30,455 bases of DNA from Deinococcus sp. (GCF_018260555.1 NZ_JAGLBB010000041.1:1-30455), one strand, 5' to 3'; shown: positions 17,381-24,893, counted from the stretch's first letter. The notes: a model not told the origin generated them from the letters alone. Made by a program: numbers and translations.

Positions 17381-18057
17381 TACTCCTCTCGCAGCACGTA
17401 GCCAACGCCGCGCACGGTGTGGATCAGGCGGCGCTCGCCTCCTTCTTCCAGTTTGCGGCGCAGGTACCCGATGTAGACGTCCACGACGTTGCTGCCGCCC
17501 GTGTACTCGGGCCAGACCTTCTCCTCGATCTCGAAGCGGGAGAAGACCTTGCCGGGGTTGCGGGCCAGCAGTTCCAGCAGTTCGAACTCCTTGGCCGACA
17601 GTTCCACGCGGCGGCCCCCACGGAAGATCTCGCGGCCGTCGAGGTTCATGACCAGATCAGCCACGCGGACCTCACCGGTCACGGCCGGGTTCACGCGGCG
17701 CAGGTGGGCGCGCACGCGGGCCAGCAGTTCCTCGATGGAGAACGGCTTGATCAGGTAGTCGTCGGCGCCGCTGTCCAGGCCCTCGACCTTGTCCTGAATG
17801 CCGTCCTTGGCGGTCAGGATGATGATGGGAGTGTTGCTGGTCTTGCGGATGCGCCGCGCGACTTCCAGGCCGTCGAGGACGGGGAGCATCAGGTCCAGAA
17901 TGACAAGATCGGGGTTGACTTCACGGAATTTCGAGAGGCCAGTGACGCCGTCGAAGGCGACTTCGGTCGCGTATCCCTCAGCGGCAAGTTCGAGTTCGAT
18001 GAACCGAGCGATGTCTTTCTCATCCTCGATGACCAGTACCAGGGGCTTACGTTCCAT
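17380..18057 (-). CDS. OmpR-family response regulator
   Basis: A 225-residue regulator. The receiver domain has EDE (11-13), phospho-acceptor Asp55 in LVILDLMLPVLDG, the ILTAKDG switch Thr and Lys104 in DDYLIKPF. The winged-helix domain has LSAKEFELLELLARNPGKVF, NVVDVYIGYLRRKLEE and the closing VRGVGYVLREE. It resembles from memory DrRRA, a D. radiodurans regulator needed for radiation resistance, but I cannot verify orthology. ATG 18057 has TAGACT 6 bases upstream, a leaderless layout. A nucleotide cyclase gene ends 50 bases upstream on the same strand, and the partner kinase follows downstream. Confidence 0.9.
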   Translation of the reverse strand: MERKPLVLVIEDEKDIARFIELELAAEGYATEVAFDGVTGLSKFREVNPDLVILDLMLPVLDGLEVARRIRKTSNTPIIILTAKDGIQDKVEGLDSGADDYLIKPFSIEELLARVRAHLRRVNPAVTGEVRVADLVMNLDGREIFRGGRRVELSAKEFELLELLARNPGKVFSRFEIEEKVWPEYTGGSNVVDVYIGYLRRKLEEGGERRLIHTVRGVGYVLREE

Positions 18058-18063
18058 ACGGCT

Positions 18064-18088
18064 AGTCTAGAGACCGTTCTCATGAGAA
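18064..18088 (-). promoter_or_regulatory. Response regulator promoter with 12 bp palindrome
   Basis: TAGACT (minus strand, 18064-18069) lies 6 bases before ATG 18057. The perfect palindrome TTCTCATGAGAA (18077-18088) sits in the spacer/-35 zone and is a candidate operator, perhaps for autoregulation. No standard -35 is seen. Confidence 0.5.
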
Positions 18089-18106
18089 GAGGGGCGCGCT
18101 GCTTAA

Positions 18107-18706
18107 TCACCTTTCATGCGCCGTGCGTGGATCGGCATTCGGGCGGGGCGGGCTGGGCAGCAGCCGGTATGCGCAGCAGTTCTCACCGAAGCCCTGCAGA
18201 TGCAGCGGCTGGTACGGTTCGGCCCGTACGCCGGGGGCGCTGGCCAGGACTGCGTCGCAGACCAGGGTCTGGCCGGGTTCGGCTGCGCCGCACAGACGGG
18301 TGGCGTAATTGACGGGCAGGCCGTAGGCGCTGTTCTGACCGCCCACGACGCCCATGATGACCTCGCCGCCGGACACCCCGGCGCGCAGGTGCAGGCGCTG
18401 GCCCAGGCGGGCGGCCAGGGTCAGGCGGGCGGCGCGGCCATGCGCTTCGGCGGCCGCCTGGCAGGCCTGCGCGGCCTGTTGCAGCGGCCACCACGCCAGG
18501 ACAGCGTCACCCTGGTGCTGCAGAACATCGCCGCCGCGTGCCTCCAGGCTCAGGATCATGACCTGCACGAATTCCTGCATCAGGGTCTGGTAGTTCCGCA
18601 GCGGGAGCTGCTGGGCCATGGTGGTACTGCCGACCAGATCGACCATCACAAAGCACGCAAGGATGCTGTCGTGGGCACCGGGAAGGGGAAGCAGCAGGTC
18701 AGCCAT
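18107..18706 (-). CDS. Class III nucleotide cyclase (adenylate/guanylate cyclase)
   Basis: A 199-residue protein that is almost only a catalytic cyclase domain. FVMVDLVGSTTMAQQL holds the first metal Asp23 and HQGDAVLAWW the second, Asp67. VNYATRLCGAAEPGQTLV holds the transition-state Asn133 and Arg137. By alignment from memory the base-selecting positions, Lys and Asp in classic adenylate cyclases, are Gln63 and Ser126 here. Cyclase activity is likely, but its substrate is uncertain. No sensor or membrane domain is attached. AAGGGG lies about 5 bases before ATG 18706. It lies upstream of the response regulator on the same strand, with a 50-base gap that holds the regulator promoter. Confidence 0.85.
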   Translation of the reverse strand: MADLLLPLPGAHDSILACFVMVDLVGSTTMAQQLPLRNYQTLMQEFVQVMILSLEARGGDVLQHQGDAVLAWWPLQQAAQACQAAAEAHGRAARLTLAARLGQRLHLRAGVSGGEVIMGVVGGQNSAYGLPVNYATRLCGAAEPGQTLVCDAVLASAPGVRAEPYQPLHLQGFGENCCAYRLLPSPPRPNADPRTAHER

Positions 18707-18830
18707 AGGACCCCTTCATCATGAAGCACGTAAGGTGGCAGCGAAAGGCCTGAATCGCCGGACGTCAAACGGCTCTGAGGAACAAGTCACAGCAGATCCG
18801 TTACTCGCCGGGGAACACAGTGGGATTGAT

Positions 18831-18849
18831 CTTGACCTTTCCGGTCAAG
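18831..18849. promoter_or_regulatory. 19 bp inverted repeat upstream of cyclase gene
   Basis: CTTGACC (18831-18837), TTTCC, GGTCAAG (18843-18849). It lies about 125 bases upstream of the cyclase start and about 20 bases after the end of the gene on its other side. It could be a regulator binding site or a small hairpin at the end of the 18867 gene. Confidence 0.4.
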
Positions 18850-18866
18850 TCTATTGCTCAGTAGAA

Positions 18867-19427
18867 CTACGGAGCCAGAAACCCATGCAGCGGCGGCAGC
18901 GTTCGGAAGGCCAACCAGTCACCCACCGCGACCTCCGGGAGCGGCCCGAAGCCTCCCAGAACCATCGGCAAGCGCGCCTGCACCACCAGCGCGCCCGGCA
19001 TCACGGCCAGCACCCGCCCCACGCCCTCCACAGCCGACACGCCCACCACTGACAGCGCCTCGGGACCACCCGGGACAGGGGCCGTGCCCTGCGGGTCGAG
19101 CACACCGTTCACCACCACACGCCCCGGCCCCGGCAGCGCCGCGTACGGCCCGGAACGGTCGAACAGGTACAGCACCCGCCCACCGGAAGCGAACTCCAGC
19201 AGCGGGCTGCCCTCGCGCTGCGGGTACAGCGTTCCGTCCGCCGCGAACGCCGCGAAGCGCGCCGTGAACTCCCGCTCCGACGTTTCCAGCGTCAACGCGT
19301 CCCCCCACTCTTCGGAACTAAGTACACTGCGTTTATCTTGTCGATAAACCGCGCGGAGCGCGTAACAGCAGAAAGTACGTTGGAGCGGGAATGGAGAGTT
19401 TCCGGTGCTTTCCCGGAATCTCGCCAT
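18867..19427 (-). CDS. Unknown protein; N-terminus encoded by a dispersed repeat
   Basis: The frame from ATG 19427 gives 186 residues, but residues 12-36 (FPLQRTFCCYALRAVYRQDK and neighbours) are simply the translated 76 bp repeat. The part after about residue 41 looks like a real protein, beta-rich, with FAADGTLYPQREGSPLLEF, GRVLYLFDRSGPYAALPGPGRVVVNGVLD and VAVGDWLAFRTLPPLHGFLAP. I do not recognise a family. A TTG at 19295 after the repeat could be the functional start. Either the repeat has been inserted into the gene's 5' end and now supplies its start, or the gene is broken. TACGTT 9 bases before ATG 19427 could act as a -10 box. Confidence 0.5.
   Translation of the reverse strand: MARFRESTGNSPFPLQRTFCCYALRAVYRQDKRSVLSSEEWGDALTLETSEREFTARFAAFAADGTLYPQREGSPLLEFASGGRVLYLFDRSGPYAALPGPGRVVVNGVLDPQGTAPVPGGPEALSVVGVSAVEGVGRVLAVMPGALVVQARLPMVLGGFGPLPEVAVGDWLAFRTLPPLHGFLAP
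19319..19394 (-). repeat. Dispersed 76 bp repeat, copy 2
   Basis: It matches bases 1-76 in inverted orientation with about four mismatches, including the GTTTATC / GATAAAC stem. Beyond its end, AGTACGTTG (19374-19382) and CAACGTACT (19435-19443) form a wider 9 bp inverted pair. The full element may therefore extend to about 19443. Confidence 0.85.
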
Positions 19428-19541
19428 GTTAGCTTCAACGTACTGAACCGCCAGGACATCACCATTCCCTGAAGTCTAGCGCACACTCCGCAGCCCGCCC
19501 GGGCCGGGGGCCATGCACTGACCATGCGGCTCTGTGCGGGG

Positions 19542-19913
19542 TCATTCTCTATTCAGGTCGGCTGGGTCGTACAAGTCATTCGGGTCATCTGGGTCATCCA
19601 ATTGATCCAGGTCCAGCCAGTCCAGGTCAGGGCGGCCCACGGCCAGCCGCTGCTCGCCCGTCAGGGTATCCAGCAGCGCGTCGGCCCGCTCCAGTGCGAA
19701 GGTCCCCTCGACCTCCCGCTGCACGTGAATGAAGGCCAGTCCCAGCAGGCGTTCGAGCACCGCCCAGGCCAGCGTGCCCGGCGGGTGGGCGTCACGGGCG
19801 CGCTGCAGCAGGGTGGCGGTCAGGCGGTCGTCGCCGTCCGCGAAGGCCTGCGCCGCCGCGCGCGGCACCAGCCGCCGCAGGGAGGGCCGGTCATTCAGGT
19901 CAGGGTCCGCCAC
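19542..19913 (-). CDS. Unknown 123-residue protein with Asp-rich repeat tail
   Basis: The core (VPRAAAQAFADGDDRLTATLLQ, LAWAVLERLLGLAFIHVQREVEG) is helical and cytoplasmic. The C-terminus is a short low-complexity run of Asp with Leu and Pro (LDLDQLDDPDDPNDLYDP), encoded by an imperfect DNA repeat of GATGACCC-type units at about 19570-19630. GTG 19913 overlaps the 3' end of ubiA by 19 bases, which argues for translational coupling. No family was recognised. Its constant partner may be the prenyltransferase, but no function can be inferred. Confidence 0.65.
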   Translation of the reverse strand: MADPDLNDRPSLRRLVPRAAAQAFADGDDRLTATLLQRARDAHPPGTLAWAVLERLLGLAFIHVQREVEGTFALERADALLDTLTGEQRLAVGRPDLDWLDLDQLDDPDDPNDLYDPADLNRE

Positions 19914-20800
19914 GTCACGTCCACGATCACGCCGGCCAGCATGGTCAGCGCCAGCCACATGTTCGCGTCGAAGAATGCCACGTTCACCTTCGCCAGGTCG
20001 TTCGGGTTCAGGATGCGGTGTTCGAACAGCAGAATGCCGCCCATCGCCAGCGCCGCGAGGTAATACCAGAAGCTCGCGCCCGCCAGCACGCCGACCAGCA
20101 GCAGCAGCGCGAAGGTCAGGGCGTGACTGGCCGCCGCGATCCGCAGGGCGCGCGCGATCCCGAAACGGGCCGGGATACTCCGGACGCCGTTCTGCACGTC
20201 GAACTCCCGGTCCATCGTGGCGTAGATGACGTCCAGGCCGATCATCCAGAAGATCACGACTGCCCACAACGCCCAGGCAGGCGGCGCGAATTCACCCGTC
20301 ACGGCAATCCAACCGCCGGCCGCCGCCGCGCCGTCCGTCACGCCCAGCCACGCGTGACACAGCCACGTGAACCGCTTGGTGTACGGGTACCCGATCAGGA
20401 ACACCACGGCCAGTGGCAGCAGCGCCAGACACAGCGGGTTCAGTTGCGCCGCCGCGAACGCCATGACGATCAGACTGACGATCACCAGCGTCCACGCCTG
20501 CGCCGGGCTGACCTTCCCGCTCGGCACCTCCCGGCCCGCGGTGCGGGGATTACGGGCGTCAATGAACCGGTCGATCACGCGGTTGGCGCCCATCGCGGCG
20601 GTGCGGGCGGCGGCCATGGCGACCGTCACCCACACCAGCACGCCCCAGCCGGGCCAGCCCGTGCCACTGTGCTGCAGGCTGGCCAGCAGCATTCCCGCGT
20701 ACGCGAACGGCAGCGCGAACACGGTGTGTTCGAACTTCACCAGGTCCAGGTAGGTTTTCACGCGCGACTTCACTCCGGTTCCCACGACGCCTTCACTCAC
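19895..20800 (-). CDS. UbiA-family prenyltransferase (likely menaquinone pathway)
   Basis: A 301-residue integral membrane protein with about eight hydrophobic helices. The first Asp-rich prenyl-diphosphate motif is MGANRVIDRFIDARNPRTAGR (N73, D77, D81, split here as NRVIDRFID), and the second is DVIYATMDREFD. UbiA enzymes attach a polyprenyl chain to an aromatic acceptor. Deinococci make menaquinone, as far as I know by the futalosine route, so an MqnP-like role is likely; 4-hydroxybenzoate transferase is the usual automatic name. GTG 20800 lies 8 bases after a TATTCT box. The gene overlaps the next unknown gene. Confidence 0.88.
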   Translation of the reverse strand: MSEGVVGTGVKSRVKTYLDLVKFEHTVFALPFAYAGMLLASLQHSGTGWPGWGVLVWVTVAMAAARTAAMGANRVIDRFIDARNPRTAGREVPSGKVSPAQAWTLVIVSLIVMAFAAAQLNPLCLALLPLAVVFLIGYPYTKRFTWLCHAWLGVTDGAAAAGGWIAVTGEFAPPAWALWAVVIFWMIGLDVIYATMDREFDVQNGVRSIPARFGIARALRIAAASHALTFALLLLVGVLAGASFWYYLAALAMGGILLFEHRILNPNDLAKVNVAFFDANMWLALTMLAGVIVDVTWRTLT

Positions 20801-20808
20801 AATGCCGC

Positions 20809-20814
20809 AGAATA
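20809..20814 (-). promoter_or_regulatory. -10 box of ubiA-type gene
   Basis: TATTCT (minus strand) is followed by 8 bases and GTG 20800, the leaderless layout. No -35 was found. Confidence 0.5.
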
Positions 20815-20862
20815 CGCCTCCGGGCTGCCCGCGCGCCCCCTACCCACCCGCCCCGTTTTTGC

Positions 20863-20868
20863 TATAGT
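20863..20868 (+). promoter_or_regulatory. -10 box of tRNA cluster
   Basis: TATAGT lies 21 bases before the first base of tRNA-Pro. The -35 is poor. Confidence 0.5.
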
Positions 20869-20888
20869 GCTCAGGCGCGCGGTGCTTG

Positions 20889-20966
<78 letters not shown>

Positions 20967-21005
20967 GACTGCTCTGAACAGGCAGCACAACGCAGCGCGC
21001 CGCAC

Positions 21006-21079
<74 letters not shown>

Positions 21080-21085
21080 CAGACC

Positions 21086-21113
21086 GGCCCCCACCCCAGG
21101 GGGCCCTTTTCCT
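21086..21113 (+). terminator. Intrinsic terminator after tRNA-Gly
   Basis: GGCCCCC (21086-21092) pairs with GGGGGCC (21099-21105) around a 6-base loop, followed by CTTTTCCTTT. It lies 6 bases after the tRNA end. Confidence 0.8.
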
Positions 21114-21155
21114 TTCTACCTCTTCTCTCCTCTCTTTCGTTTACGGCCCACGCAC

Positions 21156-21213
<58 letters not shown>

Positions 21214-21480
21214 GCCCCCGTTCACGACGGCATATAAATACTGTGCAGATTGAGCAGTATTCCGTCCTGGACATCATTCTCAGAACTCACAGTATTTCAG
21301 TGCCGTGTTCATCGGAATTCTTTTTTCCTAGCAATCTACGGGAAATGGCCCGCAAATGGCCCGTGACTATACAGTCGTATTCATCGTCCAGCACGCACTT
21401 GACTGGGGTGCAGCTTGCCTTATACAGTCGGGGCCATTTTTTCCTACTGCGGCCCTTCAGTACCTGGGTTTTCCCAATTT
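21214..21480 (+). other. AT-richer island edge with short repeats and a promoter
   Basis: This stretch has no gene. It holds AATACTG (21237) with inverted copies CAGTATT (21255, 21290), two copies of AAATGGCCCG (21343, 21354) with the inverted GGGCCATTT (21431), and two direct copies of TATACAGTCG (21368, 21421). TTGACT (21399-21404) with TATACA (21421-21426, spacer 16) is a good promoter for the vWA gene. The repeats could be integrase arm sites or operators. No integrase gene is visible. Confidence 0.55.
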
Positions 21481-21514
21481 TCTTTCGGCGAAAGATTGAG
21501 CAGTTCCAGACACT
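21481..21514 (+). promoter_or_regulatory. Shared island operator/promoter, copy a (vWA operon)
   Basis: TCTTTCGGCGAAAGA (21481-21495) is a perfect 15-base palindrome with a central G. Its TCGGCG is followed by exactly 18 bases and GACACT (21509-21514), and the vWA start ATG comes 6 bases later. Compare copies at 24894-24912 and 25282-25317. Confidence 0.65.
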
Positions 21515-21520
21515 GAGGGC

Positions 21521-22699
21521 ATGAGCCACAACATCAGGATCATCCCGGCCCGGCATTCTTCTCTCACACCTGCCCTTCTCGACGTGCTGATTCGCATCAC
21601 ACCGCAGGCAGCAACAGAAGCACCCCCTGTTGACCTCGCCCTGGTCGTCGACACCAGCGGCAGCATGAACGGCACCGCCCTCAATCAGGCCCGCGACGCG
21701 ATTCACGCCCTGATCCCTCAGTTCCGCCCCGACGACCGCGTGGCGCTGGTGACCTACGCCACCGGCCCCACCATGCAACTGCCCCTTCTCCCTCTCGGTG
21801 ATGGGCTCCCGCTGCGCCAGCGTCTCACCCACCTGCGTGCCTCGGGCAACACGGCCCTGCACGCAGGCTGGCAGCTGGGCACCGGCCTGCTGATAGGGGC
21901 GCGGCACCCCGCTCGGCTCTCCAGCGTTCTCCTCCTGACCGACGGCAAGCCCAATGTCGGCGAAACGCGCCCCACCGCGCTGGCCGCCGACCTGCGCCAC
22001 GCCCTGCTGCAGGGCATCAGTACCAGCGTGGTCGGCAGCGGCCTGCGCTACAACGAGACACTGCTCGAACGGCTCGCCGACGCCGGGGACGGGCACTTCC
22101 ATCATGCCGAGCAACCCCATGAACTTGGGCACCTGCTGAGCACCGAGCTCGCCCACCTCCACAGCACCGTCGGACGCCAGGCCCGCCTGCGGGTTGAGGG
22201 GATCGAGGTGATCGACGTCCTCAACGACCTGCCCCGCGAAGGGTACGACCTGCTGCTCCCACCACTGCGGGCCGGAGGGGAGATGCGCCTGCTGCTGCGC
22301 GTGCGCGCCCACGCCGGGCAGACGGCACAACTCAGCCTCACCTGGACGGACCTGCAGGGGCACGCCCAGCGTCAGGACCTGACCTTCACCGTGCTGCTGG
22401 CCGTGGGGGTGACCGGACCGGAGCATCCCGAGGTCGTCCAGCGACGCGCTGAGCTGCTCGCCGCCCGCGCCCAGCGGGAACTCGCCGGGCACCTCGACGG
22501 CGGCGACGTGGCCCGCGCACTGGACACCCTGACGCTCAGCCGCCGCCACCTGCTGCGTGCCCAGGCAGGCGGTGCTGACGTGGGAAGCGACCTGGAGGAA
22601 CTGGGCGAGCTGGAACGGCAGGTCCGGCGCGGTGAGCGTCAGGCGGCCAGCAAGAAGGCCCGCAGTCAGGCGTACTCCAAGTCCACCGGACGGGACTGA
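21521..22699 (+). CDS. von Willebrand factor A (vWA) domain protein
   Basis: A 392-residue soluble protein. The vWA domain spans about residues 36-190 with a complete metal-ion-dependent adhesion site: DTSGSMN (D44, S46, S48), the Thr111 in ASGNTALHAG and TDGKPNVGE (D141). A beta-rich domain follows (about 195-300, VEGIEVIDVLNDLPREGYDLLLPPL), then a helical Arg/Glu-rich tail that may form a coiled coil (LEELGELERQVRRGERQAA). There is no signal peptide, so it acts inside the cell. It is probably a scaffold in a multi-protein complex, as in TerY-like or MoxR-associated vWA proteins. The next gene starts 2 bases after the stop. A shared island operator lies just upstream. Confidence 0.85.
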   Translation: MSHNIRIIPARHSSLTPALLDVLIRITPQAATEAPPVDLALVVDTSGSMNGTALNQARDAIHALIPQFRPDDRVALVTYATGPTMQLPLLPLGDGLPLRQRLTHLRASGNTALHAGWQLGTGLLIGARHPARLSSVLLLTDGKPNVGETRPTALAADLRHALLQGISTSVVGSGLRYNETLLERLADAGDGHFHHAEQPHELGHLLSTELAHLHSTVGRQARLRVEGIEVIDVLNDLPREGYDLLLPPLRAGGEMRLLLRVRAHAGQTAQLSLTWTDLQGHAQRQDLTFTVLLAVGVTGPEHPEVVQRRAELLAARAQRELAGHLDGGDVARALDTLTLSRRHLLRAQAGGADVGSDLEELGELERQVRRGERQAASKKARSQAYSKSTGRD

Positions 22700-22701
22700 A
22701 C

Positions 22702-23286
22702 ATGCTCACCGGCCAGACCTGGATTCACCTGCCGGACGATCTCCCCCGCGTGGCAGGGGTCGCCGACTTCGAGCTCGCCGTCATGGCAGGCACGCTGATC
22801 CACCGGCGGGTCCCCTGGGTGCGGTCACAGCGGTGGTGGGATCTCCCGGAGACCGGCACCTTATATATAGGGGGCTCTCAGCAGTACCTGCGGGCCGTGT
22901 ACCTGATCTCCCGGCGCGGCTTCGTGATCGAGTGCTTTCACCACGGCGAGCCGTACCACCTGGGATTCAGCGCCGACGTGGATGACCTCGTGCGCGTCCT
23001 GCGTCTGGCGTTCCTGGTGCCCGAAGAGTTCCGCCGCCTGCCCTGGCTCCCCAGCCTCCGACCCGACCCCGACGTCAGTGGCGCGTGGGCACGCGCCTAC
23101 GGGCGCCTGCTCGAACTTCCCGCCCCCCGCAGCCGCCCCCTCGACCCCCGCACCCCCGAGCAGGAGAAGACCGACGTGCTGAGGATGATCCGCCTGGAGG
23201 GACTGATCCCCCAGATCACGCAACTGCGTGCCCGGCTTGACCGACGACTCCTGGCACTTCGGTCAGACGAACCCATCCAGGCTTGA
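22702..23286 (+). CDS. Unknown 194-residue partner of the vWA protein
   Basis: I do not recognise this protein. It begins MLTGQTWIHLPDDLPRVAGV, is rich in Trp, Arg and Leu, and has a beta-type middle (TLYIGGSQQYLRAVYLISRRGFVIECF, split here as TLYIGG and YLISRRGFVIECF). It ends in a helix (RLEGLIPQITQLRARLDRRL). It has no membrane segment or signal. It is translated in one operon with the vWA gene (2-base gap) and ends in a bidirectional terminator. The close coupling suggests a complex with the vWA protein. Confidence 0.75.
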   Translation: MLTGQTWIHLPDDLPRVAGVADFELAVMAGTLIHRRVPWVRSQRWWDLPETGTLYIGGSQQYLRAVYLISRRGFVIECFHHGEPYHLGFSADVDDLVRVLRLAFLVPEEFRRLPWLPSLRPDPDVSGAWARAYGRLLELPAPRSRPLDPRTPEQEKTDVLRMIRLEGLIPQITQLRARLDRRLLALRSDEPIQA

Positions 23287-23307
23287 GGGGAGGCGCGGGC
23301 CTCCCCT
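23286..23307. terminator. Bidirectional terminator between convergent units
   Basis: AGGGGAGGC (23286-23294) and GCCTCCCCT (23299-23307) form a perfect 9 bp stem with a GCGG tetraloop, followed by TCTTC. It overlaps the stop codon of the 194-residue gene and lies 3 bases from the phosphatase stop. Confidence 0.8.
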
Positions 23308-23310
23308 TCT

Positions 23311-23763
23311 TCAGTACCTCTCGGTCGCGGCCTGCCACGCCGCCCGCAACTCCCGCCCAGTGTGGGCGTCGATCAGATCGAGGATGAGCGGATTGGCCTG
23401 CGCCTGGGGCCGGACGGCCAGCACCCGGCGCACCACGTCGTCGTCGGCCAGCTCAGGGTGCAGAACGGTCAGCGCGAAGCTCGCCACGGCAGGGCTGCGG
23501 CTGATCCCCGCAAAGCAGTGGACGTGCAGTTCCTGACCGGCGCCAGGGCCGACCAGGAAGCGTTCAATCTGACGCAGGTGCCAGGGCTGCGGCGGCTCGT
23601 CGAGGTCATCGCCGTCGGCGTCGTGGAACACCAGGGTCAGCAGGGGGCCGTCATGCGCTTCAACGGCGTCCGGGAGGGGATCACCGGGGTCGCGCAGGCT
23701 GATGAGCGCAATCCCGACGGGCAGGGCTGGGAAGTCGGTGACGCCGCTGACGCTGATATTCAC
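23311..23763 (-). CDS. Cys-based tyrosine/dual-specificity phosphatase
   Basis: A 150-residue single-domain phosphatase. The signature loop VHCFAGISRSPAVASF carries the nucleophile Cys83 and Arg89 (HCx5RS). The Asp-rich LVFHDADGDDLDEP (about 45-57) may provide the general acid. It would remove phosphate from a protein, or possibly from a nucleotide or RNA end; the substrate is unknown. GTG 23763 overlaps the stop of the methyltransferase-like gene by 4 bases (GTGA), so they are translated together. Its position next to a vWA operon resembles the phosphatase-vWA pairings of tellurite-type stress systems, but the phosphatase class differs (PP2C there). Confidence 0.85.
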   Translation of the reverse strand: MNISVSGVTDFPALPVGIALISLRDPGDPLPDAVEAHDGPLLTLVFHDADGDDLDEPPQPWHLRQIERFLVGPGAGQELHVHCFAGISRSPAVASFALTVLHPELADDDVVRRVLAVRPQAQANPLILDLIDAHTGRELRAAWQAATERY

Positions 23764-24869
23764 TGGTCCTCCTGGGGCACCTGCTTCTCGTACTCGGGCA
23801 TGACCGGATTCTGGGCGACCAGCAGGTGCCAGCCCTCCCGACCACTGCGGGCCACGGCGAGGTGCCGCGCCGTGATGCCCATCTCCTGACTGTTGAACTC
23901 GGCGTTCAGGCTCTCGATGAGGGTGTCCTCGATCTGCACGAGCAGTCTGGGCGAGACGGTCAGCGGCAGGATCAGGATCAGGTAGCCGCCAGCCCGTACG
24001 GCGTTGATCGTGTTCTCCAGGATCTTCTCTAACCAATCGGCATAGCCCTCGTCGCTCTGCTCGTAGCCGTCGGCGACCAGGTTCAGGGTGGTGGGCAGCG
24101 GCGGGTGCAGGAAGAGCAGGTCGACCAGTGGGTGCGCGGTGCCCTCCAGTACCTCCAGCAGGTCCTCTTCCAGCAGGTTGATCTCCCGGATGAAGGGCTG
24201 GGCGGGGAAACGGTCGCTGGCCCAGGCAGCGTGCCCGAGGTGCGTGGCGATGCGGGCGATGGTGCCGCTCCCGGCCATCGGGTCGGCGACCGTGCCGACG
24301 CCCGGCAGGTACTGCGCGATCAGGCTGCGCGCCACCGCCGGGTGCAGGCCCTCGACGAATTCAACCTCGTGATCCCCGTACACCCAGGCGACGTCCTGCG
24401 CGCCGTACAGGCGGGGCGTGCGCCGGGTCTGCGGGTCGGGTGCCAGCCACCCGCTGCCCAGGGCCTGCGGGCCAGGTAGCTGGTCTGCGAGGTGCTGGGC
24501 CAGCTGGCGGCGCTGGGCGGGCAGTTTCCCGCTCAATACGAGACCGTCGAGCTTGCCGTCCCGTTCCTCGGCGTTCAGCTTCTCCAGCAACTGGAAGTTC
24601 GCGCCCCCGGCCAGCAGGGCGCGTCGCGTGACGCCCCAGCGGGCCAGGTAGCGCAGGTGGTGACGGAAGTGGCGGTAGCTGACGCCTGTGTCATCGGCTA
24701 CCGCCTGAAAATCGAGCTGTCCGGCATTCAGGTCCTGCATGAAGCGTTTCATGAGGTGTTCGTCCTGCTCGGGCGTTTCAGGCGTCGGCTCGTGCGCTTC
24801 GCCGTAGTGGTGAGCGACCCAGCGCAGCAGCTGGGCGTAGGTGGTCCAGGTGTGTCCAGGTCGCGGCAT
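23760..24869 (-). CDS. DNA-methyltransferase-like protein with N-terminal HTH
   Basis: A 369-residue protein. Residues about 52-85 (FQAVADDTGVSYRHFRHHL, ARWGVTRRALLAGG) look like a helix-turn-helix. Residues about 165-350 form a Rossmann SAM-methyltransferase of the N4/N6 amino-methylase type: FVEGLHPAVARSLIAQYLPG, the SAM motif VADPMAGSGTIARIA (196-203), ASDRFP (motif II) and GYLILILPL. The catalytic motif, normally [DNS]PP[YFW], reads LHPPLP (255-258), so the key Asp/Asn/Ser is His and the aromatic is Leu. It may be a SAM-binding, DNA-reading protein without standard methylation, or an altered enzyme. It is in an operon with the phosphatase, and the shared island operator lies upstream. Confidence 0.78.
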   Translation of the reverse strand: MPRPGHTWTTYAQLLRWVAHHYGEAHEPTPETPEQDEHLMKRFMQDLNAGQLDFQAVADDTGVSYRHFRHHLRYLARWGVTRRALLAGGANFQLLEKLNAEERDGKLDGLVLSGKLPAQRRQLAQHLADQLPGPQALGSGWLAPDPQTRRTPRLYGAQDVAWVYGDHEVEFVEGLHPAVARSLIAQYLPGVGTVADPMAGSGTIARIATHLGHAAWASDRFPAQPFIREINLLEEDLLEVLEGTAHPLVDLLFLHPPLPTTLNLVADGYEQSDEGYADWLEKILENTINAVRAGGYLILILPLTVSPRLLVQIEDTLIESLNAEFNSQEMGITARHLAVARSGREGWHLLVAQNPVMPEYEKQVPQEDQ

Positions 24870-24893
24870 ACCCGTATTCTTTCATAGTCAATC

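Noticed and set aside
16675..18312. A 545-codon plus-strand frame across the kinase/regulator region
   Set aside because: It runs antisense to a histidine kinase and a response regulator whose motifs are all intact.
21287..22549. A 420-codon open frame opposite the vWA gene
   Set aside because: It lies antisense to a clear vWA domain and has no recognisable protein features.
23760..24869. Call as HsdM of the type I system
   Set aside because: It is too short, lacks NPPF and HsdM helical domains, and is on the opposite strand with a phosphatase; it is not the missing modification subunit.
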